This document shows, piece after piece, positions 54,097-64,000 of a stretch of 64,000 bases of DNA. Under the pieces are notes generated by a model that saw only the letters and a list, made by a program, of their open reading frames with translations, was not told where the DNA came from and did not search any database. Each line of letters opens with the position of its first letter. Position 1 is the first letter of the stretch. The DNA comes from Actinoallomurus sp050942425 (GTDB lineage Bacteria > Actinomycetota > Actinomycetes > Streptosporangiales > Streptosporangiaceae): positions 372,001 to 436,000 of the forward strand of contig NZ_CP192063.1 of NCBI RefSeq assembly GCF_050942425.1, read 5' to 3'. The position numbers and the translations under genes were made by a program.

Positions 54097-54263
54097 CTAG
54101 GGCGTGTCCGGTGGATCTTCGTCCGGCTGCGCGGCGTCCAGAGCGCGCCTCGCCGCGTTGTCGTCGGTCGGCAGCCAACACCAGGCTGCCTCCCTCCTCC
54201 GCCTTGCGAGGCACACTCTGGACGGCCGCTCGCTACGAACAAGATCCACCGGACACGCCCTAG
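54097..54263. mobile_element. MITE-like element, 167 bases, CTAG target duplication
   Basis: The ends are perfect 23-base inverted repeats including the target (CTAGGGCGTGTCCGGTGG... on the left, the complement on the right; 54097-54119 and 54241-54263). CTAG is at both ends, which fits the YTAR target of IS5-type elements. An inner long imperfect palindrome (GCGTCCAGAG/CTCTGGACG) reaches toward the centre. No transposase. Sits between purL and the TetR gene. Confidence 0.75.
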
Positions 54264-54274
54264 GGCCGGCGCGG

Positions 54275-54943
54275 TCAGCCCTTCGGGGCCAGGGCCCGGA
54301 CGCCGGCGATGAACATGTCGATCCCGAGGGCGATCTCGGCGTCGGAGTCCTGCCCGGCGGAGAGCGCCGACGCGGCGGCGATGACGTGGCCGTATCGCTC
54401 GGGGGACATCGTCTCGAGCATGATGCGCTTGCGGCGATGGACCTCGGCGATCTCCTCGTCCGTCATCGTGGGCTTGACCTGTACGTCGCCGACGACGAGC
54501 GTGATCGCCGTGCGGAGGCCGTACTTGCAGATGGCGGCCGCCGGTTCGGGCTTGAATCCGCCCTCCGCGAGGACGGCCAGCGCCGCCTCCATGGAGTCGT
54601 AGCAGTGTGGGGCGTCGATCCAGGCGCCCATCAGCAGGCGAGCGGCGCTCGGATGCGCGCGTAGCACGCCCACGGCGGACGCCATCAACGCGCGGAGCCG
54701 GTCGTACCACGGTGCCACCGGGTCGACCTTCGTGTCGACCAGCGACCAGACGCGGTCGACGAGCGCGACGTGCAGCTCGTCCTTGTTCTTGAAATGCCAG
54801 TAGAGGGCCATCGGCGTCACGCCGAGCCGCTGGGCGAGCCGGCGGATCGTCAGCCCCTCGAGGCCCTCCTCGTCGGCGAGCGCCAAGGCGCCGTCCACCA
54901 CTGTCTCCCGGCTCAGGCGAGCCCGTTCCTCATCTGCGGCCAC
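54275..54943 (-). CDS. TetR family repressor (tetracycline-repressor-like C-domain)
   Basis: A 222-residue regulator. HTH is EGLTIRRLAQRLGVTPMALYWHFKNKDEL, nearly the TetR class D form. The C-terminal domain has GAWIDAPHCYDSMEAALAVLAEGGF, resembling TetR_C_1. It is divergent from an MFS exporter with an operator array between; the pair therefore works as a drug-induced efflux switch. A MITE lies directly beyond its stop. Confidence 0.93.
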   Translation of the reverse strand: MAADEERARLSRETVVDGALALADEEGLEGLTIRRLAQRLGVTPMALYWHFKNKDELHVALVDRVWSLVDTKVDPVAPWYDRLRALMASAVGVLRAHPSAARLLMGAWIDAPHCYDSMEAALAVLAEGGFKPEPAAAICKYGLRTAITLVVGDVQVKPTMTDEEIAEVHRRKRIMLETMSPERYGHVIAAASALSAGQDSDAEIALGIDMFIAGVRALAPKG

Positions 54944-54951
54944 TTGACAAC

Positions 54952-54998
54952 TATACGCCGTACAAGCTTCCCTATACGAGGTACATGTACGACGTATA
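54952..54998. promoter_or_regulatory. TetR operator array with TATACG-NN-GTAC half-sites
   Basis: TATACGccGTAC at 54952-54963 and TATACGagGTAC at 54973-54984 are direct repeats; GTACgaCGTATA at 54987-54998 is the inverse of the second and builds an imperfect 26-bp palindrome around GTACATGTAC. A TTGACA at 54944-54949 faces the MFS gene. Confidence 0.65.
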
Positions 54999-55029
54999 AG
55001 AACACTGTATAGGAGCGGGAGCAGGGCGA

Positions 55030-56457
55030 ATGGAATCTCGTCGACGCTGGTGGACCCTGACCGGGGTCGCGCTGGCGACCTTCATGACCTACCTGGACAA
55101 CAACGTCGTCAACGTGGCGCTGCCGTCCATCCAGCGCGACCTGCACCTGACGCTGTCCGGGCTGGAGTGGATCGTCAGCAGCTACATCCTGGTCTTCTCC
55201 GGCCTGATGCTCGTCGGCGGCAGACTCGGCGACGTGTACGGCCGCCGTCGGCTGTTCCTGGCCGGGCTGACCGTCTTCACCGCCGCGTCACTCCTGGCCG
55301 GGATCGCGGGGAACGAGACGACGCTGATCGTCGCCCGGGTCCTCCAGGGGGTCGGCGCGGCGGCGTCGGCGCCGTTGACGCTCGCGATCATCTCCTCGAC
55401 CTTCCCCGACCCGCGCGAGCGTACGAGGGCGGTCGGGGTGTGGAGCGCGGTCGGCGCGCTCGCCCTGGCGCTCGGCCCGCTGACCGGCGGGTTCATCTCC
55501 GAGCGCTGGCACTGGGGCTGGATCTTCCTGATCAACGTCCCCGTGGGCGTGGTGACGATCGCGATCATCGCCTTCTCGATGCGCGAGACCGGTGAGGCCG
55601 TACGCCGCCGCCTCGACGCTCCGGGCCTGCTGACCTCCGCGGTCGCGCTGTTCTCCCTCACCTACGCGCTGATCGAGGGCCACGACCGGGGCTGGACCTC
55701 GGCCCTGATCCTCGGCGCCTTCGCCCTCGCCGCGGTCTCGGCGGCGGGGTTCATCGCGGCCGAGACCCGCACCGACGACCCGATGGTGGACCTGTCGATG
55801 TTCCGGGAGCGCGTCTTCAGCGGCGGCCTCGGCGCGATGGTCCTGTGGGGCTTCGGCGTGATGGGCGTCTACCTCTTCACGGCCATGTACCTGCAGAACA
55901 TCCTGGGGTTCTCCCCGACCAAGGCGGGAGCGTCCATCATCCCGATGGCCCTGATGATGATCGTGGTCGCGCCGTTCGCCGGGACGGTCGCGCGGCGCCT
56001 CGGCACGAACCTCACCGTCGCGGCGGGCCTCGCCCTCAACGTCGTCGGAATGGTCATGGTCTCGTTCGTCGGCGAGGGCGGCAGCTTCATGGACCTGCTG
56101 CCCGCGTTCGTGGCCTTCGGCATCGGTTCCGGCTTCACGATGATGCCGCTGACCGACGCGATCATCGGGGTGCTCCCGCCCGCGCGGGCCGGTGCCGCCT
56201 CCGGTGTGCTCAACGCCTCCCGCGAGGTCTCCGGCCTGCTCGGCGTCACGATCATCGGCGCGATCCTGACCTCACGCCAGTCCGCGGTCCTGCACAGCGG
56301 CTCCACGCCGGTCCACGCCTTCCTGTCGGGCTACCAACTCGCCATCCTGGTCGGCGCCGCGATCGTCGCCGTTGGCGTCCCCCTCAGCCTCTACACCCTG
56401 CGCACCCGCCGTCAGGCCCCCGTGGGGACCGAGCCGCTGCTGGAGCCGGCCGCCTGA
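55030..56457 (+). CDS. MFS drug exporter, DHA2/EmrB-QacA type
   Basis: A 475-residue 14-helix transporter. ATFMTYLDNNVVNVALPSI is the DHA2 helix 1 motif with Asp, GGRLGDVYGRRRLFLAG is motif A, and ALGPLTGGFISERWHWGWIFLINVPVG is the linked motif C/loop. ATG with GCAGGGCGA just before. It is divergent from the TetR repressor and is probably induced by its export substrate. Confidence 0.93.
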   Translation: MESRRRWWTLTGVALATFMTYLDNNVVNVALPSIQRDLHLTLSGLEWIVSSYILVFSGLMLVGGRLGDVYGRRRLFLAGLTVFTAASLLAGIAGNETTLIVARVLQGVGAAASAPLTLAIISSTFPDPRERTRAVGVWSAVGALALALGPLTGGFISERWHWGWIFLINVPVGVVTIAIIAFSMRETGEAVRRRLDAPGLLTSAVALFSLTYALIEGHDRGWTSALILGAFALAAVSAAGFIAAETRTDDPMVDLSMFRERVFSGGLGAMVLWGFGVMGVYLFTAMYLQNILGFSPTKAGASIIPMALMMIVVAPFAGTVARRLGTNLTVAAGLALNVVGMVMVSFVGEGGSFMDLLPAFVAFGIGSGFTMMPLTDAIIGVLPPARAGAASGVLNASREVSGLLGVTIIGAILTSRQSAVLHSGSTPVHAFLSGYQLAILVGAAIVAVGVPLSLYTLRTRRQAPVGTEPLLEPAA

Positions 56458-56468
56458 GGTGACCTTCC

Positions 56469-56500
56469 GATCCCCGGCGCTCCTGTGAGCGCCGGGGATC
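56469..56500. terminator. Bidirectional terminator between MFS and XRE genes
   Basis: GATCCCCGGCGCTC (56469-56482) and its complement (56487-56500) form a perfect 14-bp stem with a CTGT loop, between convergent stops 11 bases away on each side. Confidence 0.8.
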
Positions 56501-56511
56501 ACCCGTGCTGC

Positions 56512-57351
56512 TCAGGTCAGGACGTACGCGGGAGCGCCGGAGGCATGGTCGGCGGCCAGCAGCCTCAGCCGCTCCTCGGCGGGCGAGCCGGCCGCCACGG
56601 TGTAGGCGACGAGCAGCTGATCCTCGTCGCCGGGAGGCGCGAAGGTCTCGAAGCGGAACTCCAGCTCGCCGACTCGCGGATGACGGATCAGCTTCCGGCC
56701 GTGCGTCTTCTCCACGACGTCCTGACCGGCCCAGAGGCGGCGGAACTCCTCGCTTCCCGCCGAGAGCTCCTCGACGAGGTCGGCCATCAGCGCGTCTCCC
56801 GGGTGCCGGCCCGCGTCGAGGCGCAGGTACGCGACGGTCTCCGCCGCGACGCCCTCCCATTCGGGGTACAGGGCACGGCCCGCCGGGTACAGGAAGGCGT
56901 GCCGAGCCGCGTTGGGCCGATCCATGCCGGAGAACCCGGTCACGGCGTCGGCAAGCGGGTTCCAGGCGAGGACGTCCATCCGGCGGCCGAGGATGAAGGC
57001 TGGAACGTCCCGCATCATCTCCAGCATCCGGAGCAGCCCGGGCCGTACGCGCTGTGGCCGCTCCGCCATGCGCGTCGTCCTGCCGGGGCGCGCCAGGTTG
57101 CGGAGATGGGCACTCTCGGTCCCGTCGAGGCGCAGTGCGCGGGCGATCGCGTCGAGCACGGCGTCGGACACGCTCGGACTGCGTCCCTGTTCCAGGCGTA
57201 CGTAGTAGTCGACGCTGACACCGGCGAGCTGCGCCAGCTCCTCGCGGCGCAGGCCGGGCACCCGCCGGCGGCCGTACTCGGGCAGTCCCACGTCGCCGGG
57301 CTGGATGCGGGCACGCCGCGAGCGGAGGAACTCACCGATGCTCTGATCCAT
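56512..57351 (-). CDS. XRE regulator with MmyB-like ligand domain
   Basis: A 279-residue protein. MDQSIGEFLRSRRARIQPGD, then RRVPGLRREELAQLAGVSVDYYVRLEQGR, and the segment VLAWNPLADAVTGF plus FLYPAGRALYPEWEGVAA and the HPRVGELEFRFETF tail are typical of HTH-MmyB_LBD proteins. These regulators sense small molecules, perhaps fatty acids. Start at ATG 57351 gives the canonical N-terminus. Stands alone. Confidence 0.9.
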   Translation of the reverse strand: MDQSIGEFLRSRRARIQPGDVGLPEYGRRRVPGLRREELAQLAGVSVDYYVRLEQGRSPSVSDAVLDAIARALRLDGTESAHLRNLARPGRTTRMAERPQRVRPGLLRMLEMMRDVPAFILGRRMDVLAWNPLADAVTGFSGMDRPNAARHAFLYPAGRALYPEWEGVAAETVAYLRLDAGRHPGDALMADLVEELSAGSEEFRRLWAGQDVVEKTHGRKLIRHPRVGELEFRFETFAPPGDEDQLLVAYTVAAGSPAEERLRLLAADHASGAPAYVLT

Positions 57352-57395
57352 TCGTCCAGTATCGGTGCACCGCCGACCTGGCGGAGAACGCAAAA

Positions 57396-57426
57396 GAGGC
57401 CGCCGCCCGGCGCGGGCGGCGGCCTC
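57396..57426 (-). terminator. Rho-independent terminator of the subtilase gene
   Basis: Perfect 14-bp stem GAGGCCGCCGCCCG/CGGGCGGCGGCCTC with a GCG loop. On the minus strand it is followed by TTTT, so it fits an intrinsic terminator 13 bases past the stop. Confidence 0.8.
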
Positions 57427-57439
57427 TCGGCTCAGGAGC

Positions 57440-58588
<1,149 letters not shown>

Positions 58589-58774
58589 GTGGGGGCTCTC
58601 CTTCGAGTGGGGGGCGCGGGCCGGGAGGGGGGCACCGGCTGCGGAGTAACCAAACAACCACAAGACAGTACAGGTGTGGCAAGTGGTCTTTAGTGGCATA
58701 TGGGGGACTAGGGCAATCTAGCGTGTCCTGTGGGCCAGCGGCCGCTGTTTTTGCCCGGTAACGTCGGTCCTGCC

Positions 58775-59224
58775 ATGGCCCGACCCACACCCGAGCGGCT
58801 GCGCGCCGCCCTCGACGACCAATTCGCCGCGCTCGGCGAGGAGCCCTACGCGGGCCCGGCGGCCCGCCTCGCCGACGCCCTCATCGACGCGGTCGTGACC
58901 GCGTACGCCGCCGGCGCCGAACCCGAGCGCGCGGCCGCACGCCTGGCCGTGAAACTGCTGCTGGACCGGCTCGCCGGGGAGGCGCCGGGGCGCTCGGTGG
59001 AGGTGCGCGTGCCCCCATACGCAGCGGTGCAGTGCGTCGAGGGCCCGCGCCACACCCGCGGCACCCCACCGAACGTCATCGAGACCGATCCGAAGACGTG
59101 GATCCTGCTCGCGACCGGCCGGCTCGCCTGGGCGGACGCCACCGACCGGATCACGGCGAGCGGAGCACGGGCGGATCTGTCCGCCCATCTACCTGTTACG
59201 CCGTATTCGGCGAATGATCGATAA
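58775..59224 (+). CDS. Sterol carrier family protein
   Basis: A 149-residue protein. The N-terminal half is helical; the second part has VEVRVPPYAAVQCVEGPRHT and WILLATGRLAWADATDRITA, the SCP2-like fold found in actinobacterial proteins of the MDMPI/sterol-carrier group. A gene of this kind next to purF is a common actinomycete arrangement. ATG 58775 gives the usual start. Ligand unknown. Confidence 0.8.
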   Translation: MARPTPERLRAALDDQFAALGEEPYAGPAARLADALIDAVVTAYAAGAEPERAAARLAVKLLLDRLAGEAPGRSVEVRVPPYAAVQCVEGPRHTRGTPPNVIETDPKTWILLATGRLAWADATDRITASGARADLSAHLPVTPYSANDR

Positions 59225-59257
59225 GAGGGCCGGCGGGGCTCGCCCGCCGGCCCGGGA

Positions 59258-59821
59258 TCAGCCGAGCTCGAGCAGTTCCAGTCGCTCGGCGAGCACCCCG
59301 AAAAGCGGATCGTCCTCGTCCGGGGCGGATGACCCGCATCCCAGGCAGAAGGAGACCCCGTCCTGGACGACGAAGTACTCGCGCACCGCCCACGTCCGCC
59401 CGGCGTCGTGGCGCGCGCAGTTCAGCCGCGCGCCGGCCCGTCCGGCGACGGTCACGTCGCTGATCTCGAAATCGACGAAGCCGACCCCGGCGAGCGACTG
59501 CTGCGCGCCCTCGGCGATCTCGGTGGCGGAACGCCCGGGCCGTACGGGCTGACGGAAGACGATCAGGCTGTGCCTCCGGTCATCGGGGTCGACGAACCGC
59601 GCGGTCTCCCACGGGCTGTTCTTGAGGTTCGGCTCCCGCTCCTGCCAGTCCCCGGGGACTTGGAGCGCGTAGCCGAAGTCGGGTTTCTCGATGCGCTGCC
59701 ACTGCACGGACTGCTCCTTGGCGTCCAGACGTCGAAGGTGCCTGAGGGCAGCGGTGTAGGACTCGCCCGTACGCCGGGCGCGCTCGCGGACGCGTCGCTT
59801 GAAGTGCTTGTTCGCCGTCAT
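59258..59821 (-). CDS. Hypothetical protein with DUF1795/PsbP-like domain
   Basis: A 187-residue protein. A basic N-terminal segment (NKHFKRRVRERARRTGESYT) resembles a short DNA- or nucleic-acid-binding hook, then a beta-rich domain starting IEKPDFGYALQVPGDWQERE and including IVFRQPVRPGRSATEIAEGA and CARHDAGRTWAVREYFVVQDG, as in DUF1795/PsbP-like proteins. No signal peptide. Function unknown. Confidence 0.65.
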   Translation of the reverse strand: MTANKHFKRRVRERARRTGESYTAALRHLRRLDAKEQSVQWQRIEKPDFGYALQVPGDWQEREPNLKNSPWETARFVDPDDRRHSLIVFRQPVRPGRSATEIAEGAQQSLAGVGFVDFEISDVTVAGRAGARLNCARHDAGRTWAVREYFVVQDGVSFCLGCGSSAPDEDDPLFGVLAERLELLELG

Positions 59822-60049
59822 CAGGCCCTCGACACCACGCGACCCGACCCCCGGCGAACGAGCCCGTGGCGGGCGGATGACCAGCGATCCGAGGACGGGA
59901 TCCCCTTTGCCTCCACCGAGCGGCCCTGCCGGGGAGGGCCGAAGGAGGTTGGGCGGCAGATCAACGCCCGCCGTCATGCTCCCTCCGGCCCACGAGGCCT
60001 GTCAAGACGGCGTCCGGCGGCGCCGCGGTGCTCCGTCGGCCGACGATGG

Positions 60050-60406
60050 TCAGGGGCGGGGTGTGGCCTTGAAGAAGGGCACGCGCTTCTGCAGGCACTC
60101 GTCCCGGGCCTGCTTCGTGGGGTAACGGGCCTGGTCGGAGCAGGGCGCGATCCGGCCGTAGAACCAGACGGCGAAGGCGATCGCGAGCGCCAGCGTCACC
60201 GCCGACAGGATCAGGCCCGCGACGGCCATGCCGCGGCCGTTCCGCTGGACCACCGCGATGACACCGACGACGACGCCGGCCAGCGCGGGCAGGACACCCA
60301 GGCCGCAGAGCCACAGCGTGAGGAGCCCAGCGATGCCGAGGACGAGCGCGGCGATGCCGAGCCCCCTGCGGCGTTGCGGCACCTCGCGCACCGGCTGATA
60401 CACCAT
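60050..60406 (-). CDS. Small DUF4190 membrane protein
   Basis: A 118-residue protein with two helices (LGIAALVLGIAGLLTLWLCG... and GMAVAGLILSAVTLALAIAF) and a charged C-tail with two Cys (PCSDQARYP, DECLQKR). The first helix pair GIAALVLGI and the GVVVGVIA loop are DUF4190 signatures. ATG 60406 with GGGGGG before it. Function unknown. Confidence 0.8.
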   Translation of the reverse strand: MVYQPVREVPQRRRGLGIAALVLGIAGLLTLWLCGLGVLPALAGVVVGVIAVVQRNGRGMAVAGLILSAVTLALAIAFAVWFYGRIAPCSDQARYPTKQARDECLQKRVPFFKATPRP

Positions 60407-60616
60407 GTCACCCCCCGAACACCCATCGTGATGGATCGGCGCCGAGCGAGGCGGCGCGGCACGCCGAGCACGCGCAGGGAACCACGTTCGCCGCCCGCTC
60501 ATGGCCCCGGCCGGAGCGGCGATCCCGGCTTCCGGAACGGCGATCCCGGCCCGGCAGAGTGGGCGTCGGCCACCCGCGACTGAGGGAGCTCGGCGAATGC
60601 CGCCTACACTGGCCAT

Positions 60617-62049
60617 GTGTCGCGCGGAGACGGACGGCTGAGCCACGACCTCGACCCCCGGGATCGAAGCCCCCAGGACGCCTGCGGGGTCTTCGGCGTC
60701 TGGGCACCTGACGAGGAGGTCAGCAAGCTCGCCTACTTCGGCCTGTACGCCCTGCAGCACCGCGGCCAGGAGTCGGCCGGCATCGCGGTCAGCGACGGTG
60801 CGCGGATCGTCGTCTTCAAGGACATGGGCCTGGTGTCCCAGGTCTTCGAAGAGCCCGTGCTCAACACGCTGCGCGGGCACATCGCGGTCGGCCACTGCCG
60901 CTACTCCACGACCGGATCGAGCGTCTGGGAGAACGCCCAGCCGACGTTCCGCTCGACCGAGTCCGGCAGCCTGGCGCTGGGCCACAACGGCAACCTCATC
61001 AACACGCCGGAGCTGGCGGCCCGCGTCCCCACCGGGGAGCTGACCGCCACCACTGACACCGAGGTGCTCACCGCCCTGCTGGCCGGTGGCGAGGGCGGCG
61101 TCGAGGAGACCGCGCTGGAGGTGCTGCCGCTCGCCCGCGGCGCCTACTCCCTCGTCTTCATGACCGAACGCACCCTGTACGCCGCACGCGACCCGCAGGG
61201 GATCCGCCCGCTGGTGCTCGGCCGCCTCGAGCACGGCTGGGTGGTCGCCAGCGAGACCGCCGCCCTCGACATCGTCGGCGCCACGTTCGTCCGCGAGGTC
61301 GAGCCGGGCGAGCTGATCGCCATCGACGAGGCGGGCGTGCGGTCCACGCGGTTCGCCGTCGCCGAGCCCAAGGGCTGCCTGTTCGAGTACGTCTACGTCG
61401 CCCGGCCCGACACCTCGATCGCCGGGCGCAGCATCCAGGCCACCCGGGTCGACGTCGGCCGCCGGCTCGCCCGCGAGCACCCGGTCGAGGCCGACCTGGT
61501 CATCCCGACGCCCGAGTCCGGCACGCCGGCGGCGATCGGGTACGCCGAGGAGTCCGGCATCCCGTACGGCCAGGGCTTCGTGAAGAACTCCTACGTCGGC
61601 CGGACGTTCATCCAGCCGTCGCAGACCATCCGGCAGCTCGGCATCCGGCTGAAGCTCAACCCGCTGCGCGAGGCGATCGCGGGCAAGCGTCTGGTCGTCG
61701 TCGACGACTCGATCGTGCGCGGCAACACCCAGCGGGCGATCGTGAAGATGCTCCGCGAGGCGGGGGCCAAGGAGGTGCACGTCCGCATCTCCAGCCCGCC
61801 GGTGGCCTGGCCGTGCTTCTACGGCATCGACTTCGCCACCCGCGCGGAGCTGATCGCCGGCAACCTCTCGGTCGAGGAGATCCGCCAGTCCCTCGGCGCC
61901 GACACGCTCGGCTACATCTCGCTCGACGAGCTGATCGCCGCGACCCAGCAGGACAAGAGCCGCCTGTGCCGGGCCTGCTTCGACGGCATCTACCCGATCG
62001 ACGTCGCCGAGGACGCCCGCGGCAAGCACCTGCTCGAAGAGGCCCGCCG

Positions 62050-62053
<4 letters not shown>
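60617..62053 (+). CDS. purF: Amidophosphoribosyltransferase PurF
   Basis: A 478-residue PurF, first committed enzyme of purine biosynthesis. The N-terminal nucleophile Cys23 (QDACGVFG) is exposed after propeptide removal; the Ntn-hydrolase domain has LYALQHRGQESAGIAVSDG and ALGHNGNLINT; the PRPP-binding loop is VVVDDSIVRGNT. GTG start without a strong ribosome site. It overlaps purM at GTGA. Late Cys residues (CRACFDG) match iron-sulfur-cluster ligands of the Bacillus-type enzyme. Confidence 0.96.
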
Positions 62054-63093
<1,040 letters not shown>

Positions 63094-63157
63094 CCGGATC
63101 CGGCCGGTATTCGGGGCATCCGCGAACTCGCCCGCCGGCCGGGTCATCTATCCGGAT

Positions 63158-64000
63158 ATGAGGCGGTTCTGGATTGCCGTGTGGCGCTGCCGGGCGCCGC
63201 TGTCCGTCCTGTGCGCGCTCGGCGGGTACGCGCTGTTCCTGCCCGCCGCATGGTCGTACACCGAGGCGGGCCGGTACTGGACTGACCCGGCGCGTGCCCC
63301 GCAGGTGCCCGTGGGACTGGTCCTCGGCGCGGGGGTCATCGACGGCAAGCCGACCCCGATGCTGCTCGAGCGCCTCAAGCTGGGCGCGGAGCTGTATCGG
63401 AGGGGCAAGGTCAAGGTGCTGCTCGTCACCGGGGACAACAGCCGGAAGGACTACGACGAGCCGTCGGCCATGCGCGACGTCCTGGTCGCCGAGGGCGTGC
63501 CGCAGACGCGGATCGTCCTGGACTACGCGGGCTTCGACACCTGGGACTCGTGCGCCCGCGCGAAGCGGATCTTCGGCGTCGACCGGGCCATCGTCGTCAC
63601 CCAGAACTTCCACCTGCCGCGGGCCATGGCCCTGTGCCGCGCGGCCGGCATCGAGACGTGGGGCGTCGGCGACGACAGCACCCGGTACGCGGCCCCGGCG
63701 ACCGAGGCCCTCTACATGCGGGAGATTCCGGCCGCGCTCAAGGCGACGTACACGCTGGCGGTGCGCCCGCGGCCGTACTTCCTCGGCCCGCGAGAGCTCG
63801 GGATCCGCCGCGCCCTCGAGGCGGCCGGCAACTGGGCCCTCCGGCTGTTCGCGCTCGCCGAGAGCCGAGCCGATTCGCGGCCGCATTCGAGGCCGCCGGG
63901 CGGGGCCACGTTCGCTCCGGAGACCGGTCAGGGGCGCGGCGACGCCGGCGGGCCCCCGACCGGTGGTACGGGTCAGCCGGTCAGGGCCGGCTCCTTCATG
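63158..64000 (+). CDS. SanA/YdcF-like DUF218 protein (partial, runs off end)
   Basis: The frame is open from ATG 63158 to the window end with no stop (281 codons). One N-terminal transmembrane helix (PLSVLCALGGYALFLPAAW) is followed by a DUF218 domain: VLGAGVIDGKPTPMLLERLK, LYRRGKVKVLLVTGDN, DEPSAMRDVLVAEGV, LDYAGFDTWDSCARAKRIFG and VVTQNFHLPRAMALCRAAG. Related SanA/YdcF proteins influence envelope permeability. The Pro/Gly-rich tail past residue 245 may still continue beyond 64000. Confidence 0.85.
   Translation, partial: MRRFWIAVWRCRAPLSVLCALGGYALFLPAAWSYTEAGRYWTDPARAPQVPVGLVLGAGVIDGKPTPMLLERLKLGAELYRRGKVKVLLVTGDNSRKDYDEPSAMRDVLVAEGVPQTRIVLDYAGFDTWDSCARAKRIFGVDRAIVVTQNFHLPRAMALCRAAGIETWGVGDDSTRYAAPATEALYMREIPAALKATYTLAVRPRPYFLGPRELGIRRALEAAGNWALRLFALAESRADSRPHSRPPGGATFAPETGQGRGDAGGPPTGGTGQPVRAGSFM

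Overview
The window is one 64 kb stretch of a very GC-rich actinomycete chromosome. The evidence is an extreme third-position G/C bias in nearly every gene, a WhiB-like protein, many ECF sigma factors, a type VII secretion (WXG100/EspC-like) cluster, an XRE regulator with tiny companion genes, and an actinobacterial purine gene layout (purS, purQ, purL, then purF, purM). A Streptosporangiales/Thermomonosporaceae-type organism is my guess; the genus cannot be fixed from the sequence alone. I see no rRNA, tRNA, CRISPR array, intact transposase or prophage.

Layout. 0-8.4 kb: a four-gene MacB-like ABC export operon with a lipoprotein, then an alpha/beta hydrolase plus DUF2306 membrane protein, a SigE-type ECF sigma factor with a membrane partner, and a polytopic GT87-like protein with a coupled 28-codon leader. 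8.5-13.7 kb: a secreted GH74 xyloglucanase, a SLATT-like two-helix membrane protein, and a GT4 glycosyltransferase with a beta-rich partner. 13.8-20.9 kb: GNAT, a stand-alone glutamyl-tRNA-reductase dimerisation-like protein coupled to a Wbl protein, rhomboid protease, serine hydrolase, SDR, a divergent TetR/SnoaL pair, and the first of three beta-helix/two-TM proteins. 20.9-25.5 kb: APC permease divergent from FadE5, then an orphan protein. 25.5-31.4 kb: an accessory region with two micro-genes, an XRE regulator, a 2H phosphoesterase, and a visibly more AT-rich orphan type VII secretion cargo cluster.

31.5-42.7 kb: amidase, a decayed ECF sigma gene, MFS exporter, YciI + ECF42 pair, hydrolase, three secreted proteins (GH114, unknown, ricin-lectin), then a three-gene toxin-antitoxin-like module with a near-perfect 22-bp palindrome upstream. 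42.7-50.1 kb: the 2-oxoacid dehydrogenase E1-alpha/E1-beta/E2 operon and two more beta-helix/two-TM paralogues in tandem. 50.1-64 kb: the purine region, with an RsbW-like kinase gene between purS and purQ, a MITE-like element after purL, a TetR-regulated MFS pump, an XRE/MmyB regulator, a subtilase, a sterol-carrier-like protein, then purF-purM and a SanA/YdcF-like gene running off the end.

The most unusual content is the beta-helix/channel-like family in three copies, the GluTR-like/Wbl pair with its BlaI-like operator, the sigma-factor pseudogene whose stop codon lies in a perfect 20-bp inverted repeat, and the orphan type VII cargo island. Functional names rest on motif recognition by eye; no database search was run.
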